This document shows, piece after piece, positions 58,616 to 64,000 of a DNA stretch of 64,000 bases. Each line of letters begins with the position of its first letter. Positions within the stretch are counted from its first letter, which is position 1. A model generated the notes under the pieces. That model searched no databases, was not told where the DNA came from, and was given only the letters and a program-made list of their open reading frames with translations. Source of the DNA: Chrysoperla carnea (lineage: Eukaryota > Arthropoda > Insecta > Neuroptera > Chrysopidae); contig NC_058342.1 in the NCBI RefSeq assembly GCF_905475395.1, positions 20,494,640 through 20,558,639 of the forward strand, given 5' to 3'. Position numbers and translations under genes: made by a program.

Positions 58616-59527
58616 ACAATAACTAAACAAACAGAATAACAAATAATAAATAATAATAATAATATAAAAATATATTACTAATACACAATTTTTGTTATTT
58701 ATTTAAAAAAGACAAAAATCAAAAATATACAACAACAATTATATACAACAATTTTATATAAAAAATGAATATGGGACACAATGATTCACACTGTGTACTC
58801 ATCGTACATAGCTTTAATCAGCTTGTTGACCAGCTCGTAGACACACATATCTGCGTTTACAGGTGCTAAAAGAGAAATATTCAAAATTAGTAATCATTCA
58901 TTAAGGTGATTGTAAACATACAGTATTGTAAAAAAGTTTTGGTTTATTGCATGGTACATACATATAAACCAAATACCTGCTTTGTATTAAAATAATATGT
59001 TATTTTTAGCTTTACAATACCACGCAACTACAAAAATATATAATATATTGTGTACAAGTGCTGCTTATAAATTTGATAATATAGATATCTCTCTTCAATC
59101 ATCAATACTCTAACTACAGTCGCCTCTGTTCATCAAATGATAGATCTTCGATGCACTCATAATTAAATTAAAATTTTATTTTTATATCATCGACAACCCT
59201 ATTTTTTTAGATAGTTTTTTATCACAGTCTCTAGATTTTTTGATATAGAAATATCCAATTGAAAACGATAACCTATGTGATTTATCATTTTTTCAGCCAA
59301 GTTTGAATAATAAAATAATAATAAAAAGCCCGATGACCTAAGAAATTTTGTTATGTTTGGAAACTTTGTTAATCAAAAATTGTATTTATAAAGTTTTATT
59401 GAAATCTCTAGAATAGAATATTGTTAGGTCCTGGACGGCATTATCCTTAAAATCGCGGTTCTAACACACTAATTTTTATACCGGGAAAGAATTTGAGAAA
59501 ATCAAAAATGTAAAGTATTTTACTGAC
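58616..59527. other. Intergenic DNA, nothing recognised
   Basis: AT-rich; no gene, no matched repeat. Confidence 0.45.
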
Positions 59528-59620
59528 CTTATTGGATTCGTTAATCAACTAAATCACAAAAGTGAACCGTTTGAACTAAAATTGATCTACTGTCAATTCT
59601 CCAACCGTGTTGATCCCACC
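59528..59620 (-). repeat. Short segment D, copy 1
   Basis: TTAATCAACTAAATCACAAA followed by GTGAACCGTTTGAA recurs at 62071-62175 and 62198-62290. Read on the minus strand, two of the three run into donor-like GGTCAGT / GGTTAGT sequences, so they may be old exon ends. No protein was recognised. Confidence 0.5.
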
Positions 59621-60117
59621 GCTGCCACCAATTCTGCTGTGTACCCACTTGGTTAAGGATCCTGGGAAATGCTGCCACCAACCAGTCTTGAATATTTTAC
59701 AAGGAAAAACTTGGTAAAATCCTTGAGGATAATTTGTCCAGGAGCTTACAATATATTCAATGTGTAAATCTTCTTCAATTTTAAAACGTTAATCTTTGAT
59801 TACTGATGAACTTTTTACACTAATTGAGAGCCTATCGAATCATTTTCTTTTCCCTAAGAAAAATAAGCAACATTTTATTTGAATGCATAAATTGATATGC
59901 AAGACATTACGGGATTAAATTGTTGATATCAGTTAAAAAGCTCAGTTACGTTAAAATCCTCTCTGTAAAAGGGGTAAACAACTGTATTTCTCGGTAATTA
60001 TCACTTTTCAAAAATCAAATCACATCAAAAGTACAAACTTTTTTTGAATTTAATTTTGTTTTTGGAATTTTTCCTCTTGTGAATTTTCGTTAAAATAGGG
60101 AATATTTATGTATTTTT

Positions 60118-60345
60118 AATTCATTGTTTACACCGTTATAACAAAGTAAAAAATATAAATACTGCTTAAAAATACTGTAATTAAGTGTAAAAAAATATTT
60201 AAAATACATCATAATTTTGAGATATTTAAACGCAGTTTTTTGGCGCTATCTGTTGATGACGTATAAGTACGTGATCTGTCAATTGGTGACAGTTCAATGT
60301 ATAATTTACACTTTAAAAAAATGAATTTACAACATAGAATTTACA
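60118..60345 (-). repeat. Dispersed repeat R210, copy 2
   Basis: Inverse of 6440-6650 (ATTCATTGTTTACACCG, TTTTTTGGCGCTATCT, GATGACGTATAAGTACG, TGTATAATTTACAC). It lies within the remains of unit C. Confidence 0.7.
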
Positions 60346-61040
60346 CTTGTTATTATAAAGTTTTCTAATAAAAAGCCGTAGAATAATAGAAATTAATGTA
60401 ATATCATACCAAATGTAAGTAATTAATACCATACAGTATGCAACAAATTTGACAAGCCAGTACTATGATGTCACGTCCGTTTAAAAATTTGAATTTCCCG
60501 TTTTAGAAATTTTGATTTTTCTCACTGAATTTGTACTATTATTAATTAATTTTAAGTAATTAAAAAGTAATTAATTACTAAAATAATGGTTTAATTGAAT
60601 TGTCCAGCCAATAAAGTTACGGAAAAAAAATATTTGAACCAAATTTAAATTTCATGAATATTCCCTATTAATATTTACTGTGTTAATCAAGATTTAAAGG
60701 ACAGCAGTGAGGCGAGCCAAGTTTAAAGAACAGCTAGGCCAGTCGATAGGTAGTTTCAGGTGGAAATATAGGAAGTTAATGAAATTTTGGGATGTTGTTC
60801 AGGGATGGTTAATTACCATTTTCTCGAGTTTTCGGCCTCGAGAACCACGTACAAAAAGAGGAGAGGGAAAAGCTGCCAAATTTTTGACCTTCCTCCGAGG
60901 CGAGCACAATGAGTGGATGCTGTTAAAATATCGACTTAATATACAATTCATAATTTTCATGAATTAGTCTTGGCACCAATTAAATTTATTTAAACATTAT
61001 TTTAATGAACCAATGTCAATTTTTTTTGGACATAGCTTTG
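60346..61040. other. Intergenic DNA, one unassigned frame
   Basis: The frame at 60707-60967 has a basic composition but no motif that I know. Nothing else was seen. Confidence 0.35.
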
Positions 61041-61657
61041 GGGTCCATTTTCTTTTAAACTATAAAAGATAGGGAATTAAAAATTTGCACATAGCTTCAA
61101 CTAATGGTCTTGTGAAATACTCTAGAATCTAGATGAACGAAAAAAATTCTAGAAAATTGTTTTGAACATTTCGAACAATATTTGACAGTATTTTATAAAC
61201 TTTGCTCGTTCAATCAAATGAAAAAAAAATTCATCTTGCAAACCGTTAAAGACAGAACAAAAGTTTAAATATAAAAGTTATTTATTTTTTAAAAAACAAA
61301 AAATTTTCTTTCAAAAATATTTTTTCGTTATCATCACTGTTTACCCTTGAGGGCGTCTCAAAAATATTTATTAGACTTTCAAAAATTTTGAAATTTGCGA
61401 AGGTATTTTCTGAAATTGTTTTTCGTTCTTCGTGAATGTTTCACAAGATCACTAGTTGAAGCTACTTGCAAATTTTCAACTCTCTATATTTTATAGTTTT
61501 GGAGAAACTGGACACCAAAGTTTTGTAATAAGTTGCGCCCTCACGGATAAACAGTGATGTTTACGAAATAATGTTTCAAACAAAAGTTGTTATTTTTTTT
61601 ATAAGGAATAACTTTTACAATTAAACTTTTGTTCTATCTCTAACGGTTTACAAGATT
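61041..61657. repeat. Inverted composite with two HLE fragments
   Basis: AAACTATAAAAGATAGGGA plus CATAGCTTCAACTAATGGTC at 61055-61125 is inverse to GATCACTAGTTGAAGCTAC and TATATTTTATAGTTTTGG at 61448-61505. HLE pieces lie at 61231-61357 (one direction) and 61534-61657 (the other). The same CTTCAACTAGTGGTC block lies beside the HLE fragment at 14358-14410. Confidence 0.65.
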
Positions 61658-62070
61658 ATACCGGTATTAATAAAGTGTTTTGTTAATATATTTCGAGGTA
61701 AGTTCACTTAAAGTGTCTAAATGAGTTTATTGAGCGGATGGGGCGCAACGAAAAGGGAATTAAAACTTTTACAAGAGGTTTGGAGGAGGGCGGTTGTTGA
61801 TATAGAAAATGATAAAGGATTCAAATAATGGTTAAGAATGAAATTGGGATAATTTAAAATCTACAAAATTGCGATAAATTTGAAAATACAAATTTGGGAT
61901 AAATATAAATCTACAAAATTTTAGATGGAAGAGTTTTGCAAATAATTTAATGGGGATATGGGTTTTTCAAAAAAATTTTAAATTGTTATACGAGACTGAA
62001 CGGAACCAAGGATATAAAATTTTAAGAATTTGAGATCATTAAAATTGAACAAAAAAAAGTTTTTTACTAA
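61658..62070. other. AT-rich spacer
   Basis: The word TAAATCTACAAAATT occurs twice (about 61853 and 61905). No gene. Confidence 0.4.
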
Positions 62071-62290
62071 CCTTTAGATTCATTAATCAACCAAATCACC
62101 AAAGTGAACCACTTGGAACTCCTACATGTTCTCTTGTCAATTTTCCAACAGTATCGAATATCACCGCAGTCATTCAATTTGTTGCGCGTCCTTTTGGTTC
62201 CTTACTCAACCAAATCACTAAAGTGAACCGTTTGAAGTAGAAATTGTTATCTTGCCTGGAATTTTGGACAATCGTTTCGAATTTCACCGT
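62071..62290 (-). repeat. Segment D, copies 2 and 3 in tandem
   Basis: TCAACCAAATCACCAAAGTG and TCAACCAAATCACTAAAGTG head two adjacent ~100 bp units (62071-62175, 62198-62290), each running on to a GTCTTCCAA/CCTGGAATT-type end. They are related to 59528-59620. Confidence 0.55.
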
Positions 62291-62738
62291 TGTTATATCC
62301 AATCCATTTGCTTTTACTATTTCGTCTTTAATCATAAATTCATTGTTTGATTGCTTTTCAAGTTTAAAGATTCATCGTTAGATATTTTGTTATATTTTAA
62401 AACAAAATTTTATTCGCAAGTTTTTTATATTAAATAAACAGTGTTTGAAATTAATAACGATGGATATTTAACGTTAATGTTGGCGTATTTCAAATTAAAT
62501 AATATGATTAATTTCTTTCTATCGCAGTGAAATATGAGATTTGAAATGGCTTACTACTACAATCATTTTGGTATTTTACTTATCAAAAAATACAACCATA
62601 CTGAAAATTGTAAGAATATAATATACGGTTTGATGAGTATATTCTGTACAAAATGATGTCACCTGCAAAGGCGATTCAAGCTAGTTTTAAGAATAGTGCA
62701 AAAGAGATTGAATATAACATGTTTTTAATAGTCTAGTC

Positions 62739-63563
62739 CAGGGCTTCTTAAACTATGGGTCGCGACCCCATTTGGGGTCGCGTAGCAAAATTCTGGGGTC
62801 GCGAGAGATAAAAATACAATTTAACAAAAAATGTTTTTTAACTTGTAAAATTATTGTTATAAAGATAAAATAACAATTATCGTAGATAAATATATCATAA
62901 AATCTTCTAGTTCGGAAAGATTGTTTGTACCTGCATTTCTATTAAGAGTATTATAATAACTTGAATAACATTTACTATGAATTATGAAATGTTATTGGAA
63001 TTAGTAAAAAATATAAATTTATTTTTGTCAATCTCTAAAAGCCGAAATAATCCCGAGAAATAATTATCAACAAAATTTTTAGGTATTAATGCTGAAGAAA
63101 CAGCTTTAACACATATTAAATCCCAATATCGTTCAGCGATAAAAAATGTTGAAGAGGTCTTACGTCCAGCAGTTTCAAACATTCCAGCAAGATTTGATTT
63201 GTAATGCAATAAAAAACAGGCACAACCATCTCATTAAATTTTTAACTTATACTTTAATTTAATACTTACCACGCAACTACTTGAATATATTCGAGAGAAT
63301 TAAGACGATCAGAATCCATTTTTATTTTTGAAACTATAATAAATACAATTTTATAATTTTTTGTGCAATTTTTAATTTTAGATTTTTGTATGTTTCAAAA
63401 CGAATTCTAAACTTATATATTTTCATATGTATATGTTTATTGTTACCTAATAGATAAATCATCAAAAAATATTAATTTATTTTTCTTTTATATTTGTATG
63501 GGGTCGTCAAGAAACTCGCAATCATAAATGGGGTCGTGAATTACAAAAGTTTAAGAAGCCCTG
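62739..63563. mobile_element. Non-autonomous hAT element, 825 bp, perfect 8 bp target duplication
   Basis: The left end CAGGGCTTCTTAAACT and the inverted right end CAGGGCTTCTTAAACT are identical over 16 bases. GTCTAGTC lies on both sides (62731-62738 and 63564-63571). Sub-terminal GGGGTCGCG words are repeated inside both ends. The short minus frame in the middle shows no transposase motif. Confidence 0.9.
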
Positions 63564-63571
63564 GTCTAGTC

Positions 63572-63881
63572 GTTGGATTTGGAATGATGTCTAGAAAAAC
63601 GTATCGGCAGCGTTTTTCATCGAAGACGAAAGAAAAGGTATTTCTTTTTTCGACAATATTTCATAAAATATTAATATTTAAGAAATTTAACAAAAAAAGA
63701 TTCATTAAAGAGTAGGCAATTTCCAATAAAAAACTCCCAATCTCGGAAGTGCAATTATTTATAATTTTAATTAACGCTGAAGATATAGGTCTTTGTGCGT
63801 CATTTTTTGATTGTTGTTATATATCTTCAAAAAAGAGTATCTCACACTTAATAATTTCTTTAAGGCATTAAATATTAATTT
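63572..63881. other. Spacer, nothing recognised
   Basis: No gene or repeat seen. Confidence 0.45.
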
Positions 63882-64000
63882 AACAAGTAAAAACAAACAA
63901 TTGACTGAGTTAATTGTTGAAATACCATGTATAGACTGTGTTGATGACTATCACATTACACATACATACATGTCACACATTCCCATATAATACATACTAT
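63882..64000 (-). mobile_element. Helitron-like element HLE, cut by the window end
   Basis: It starts AACAAGTAAAAACAAACA and continues through CATGTATAGACTGTG and CACACATTCCCATATAAT to the last base. Confidence 0.83.

Larger units (their letters stand above)
59755..62400 (-). pseudogene. Zinc-finger unit C: scraps of a third copy
   Basis: At 59755-59855 the minus strand has an acceptor (TTCTTAG|GGAAAAGAAAATGA) followed by EKENDSIGSQLV, then stops, then SSVIKD and FKIEEDLHIEY in different frames. This is the same order as TKENNSMELQ and the SLIIKDVRIKIERNLHTEL repeats of unit B. The intron just upstream (ATTGATATGCAAGACATTAC) matches unit B near 54945. Near 62310-62370, DESLNLKSNQTMN and IKDEIVKANG may be exon 1 remains. 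No fingers are left. The extent is approximate. Confidence 0.6.

Noticed and set aside
63882-64000. CRISPR-like spaced repeats from the many evenly similar copies
   Set aside because: The copies are ~560 bp dispersed transposons in both orientations, not short repeats with spacers.

Overview
This window looks like nuclear DNA of an insect. It is strongly AT-rich, its genes have introns with GT/AG splice sites, and it is crowded with small non-coding transposons. No operon, CRISPR array, rRNA gene or convincing tRNA gene is visible. R1-like LINE fragments end in CCTAA/CTAAC repeats, which match the common insect telomere motif TTAGG. That argues weakly against a fly, although the commonest repeat here has the layout of the DINE-1/mini-me Helitron relatives known from flies. 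I cannot name the order.

Genes. (1) 3104-6355 (+): a two-exon gene for a 772-residue protein with nine U1/matrin-like C2H2 zinc fingers and related modules at both ends; not recognised. (2) 15201-22029 (-): a three-exon gene for a secreted DAN-domain cystine-knot protein, the NBL1 (DAN) type of BMP antagonist, 474 residues, with a long acidic tail. Its first intron holds several transposons. (3) 41.6-62.6 kb (-): a cluster of three related C2H2 zinc-finger units. The middle one (51672-56338) has 19 fingers and an acidic N-terminus built from 11-residue repeats. The 41.6-44.2 kb unit has lost its fingers through frameshifts. The 59.8-62.4 kb unit survives only as scraps.

Repeats fill most of the rest. 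About 18 copies or fragments of one ~560 bp Helitron-like element are scattered over the window, with a (GTCY)n microsatellite, a TTTGTAACG core, subterminal inverted repeats and a 3' hairpin. About a dozen unrelated elements consist mainly of two long inverted arms (foldback type). There are four hAT-type elements (three with 8 bp target duplications), a pogo-like MITE nested in one of them, a family with 3 bp TAA duplications, several other MITEs, R1-like and RTE/jockey-like LINE fragments, and diverged long repeats shared between distant places.

The three gene loci show no sign of acting in one pathway. The clearest stories are the graded decay of the zinc-finger cluster, the apparent paired loss of two cysteines in the DAN protein, and the very high density of hairpin-forming elements. 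I found no clear case of a new multi-gene system.
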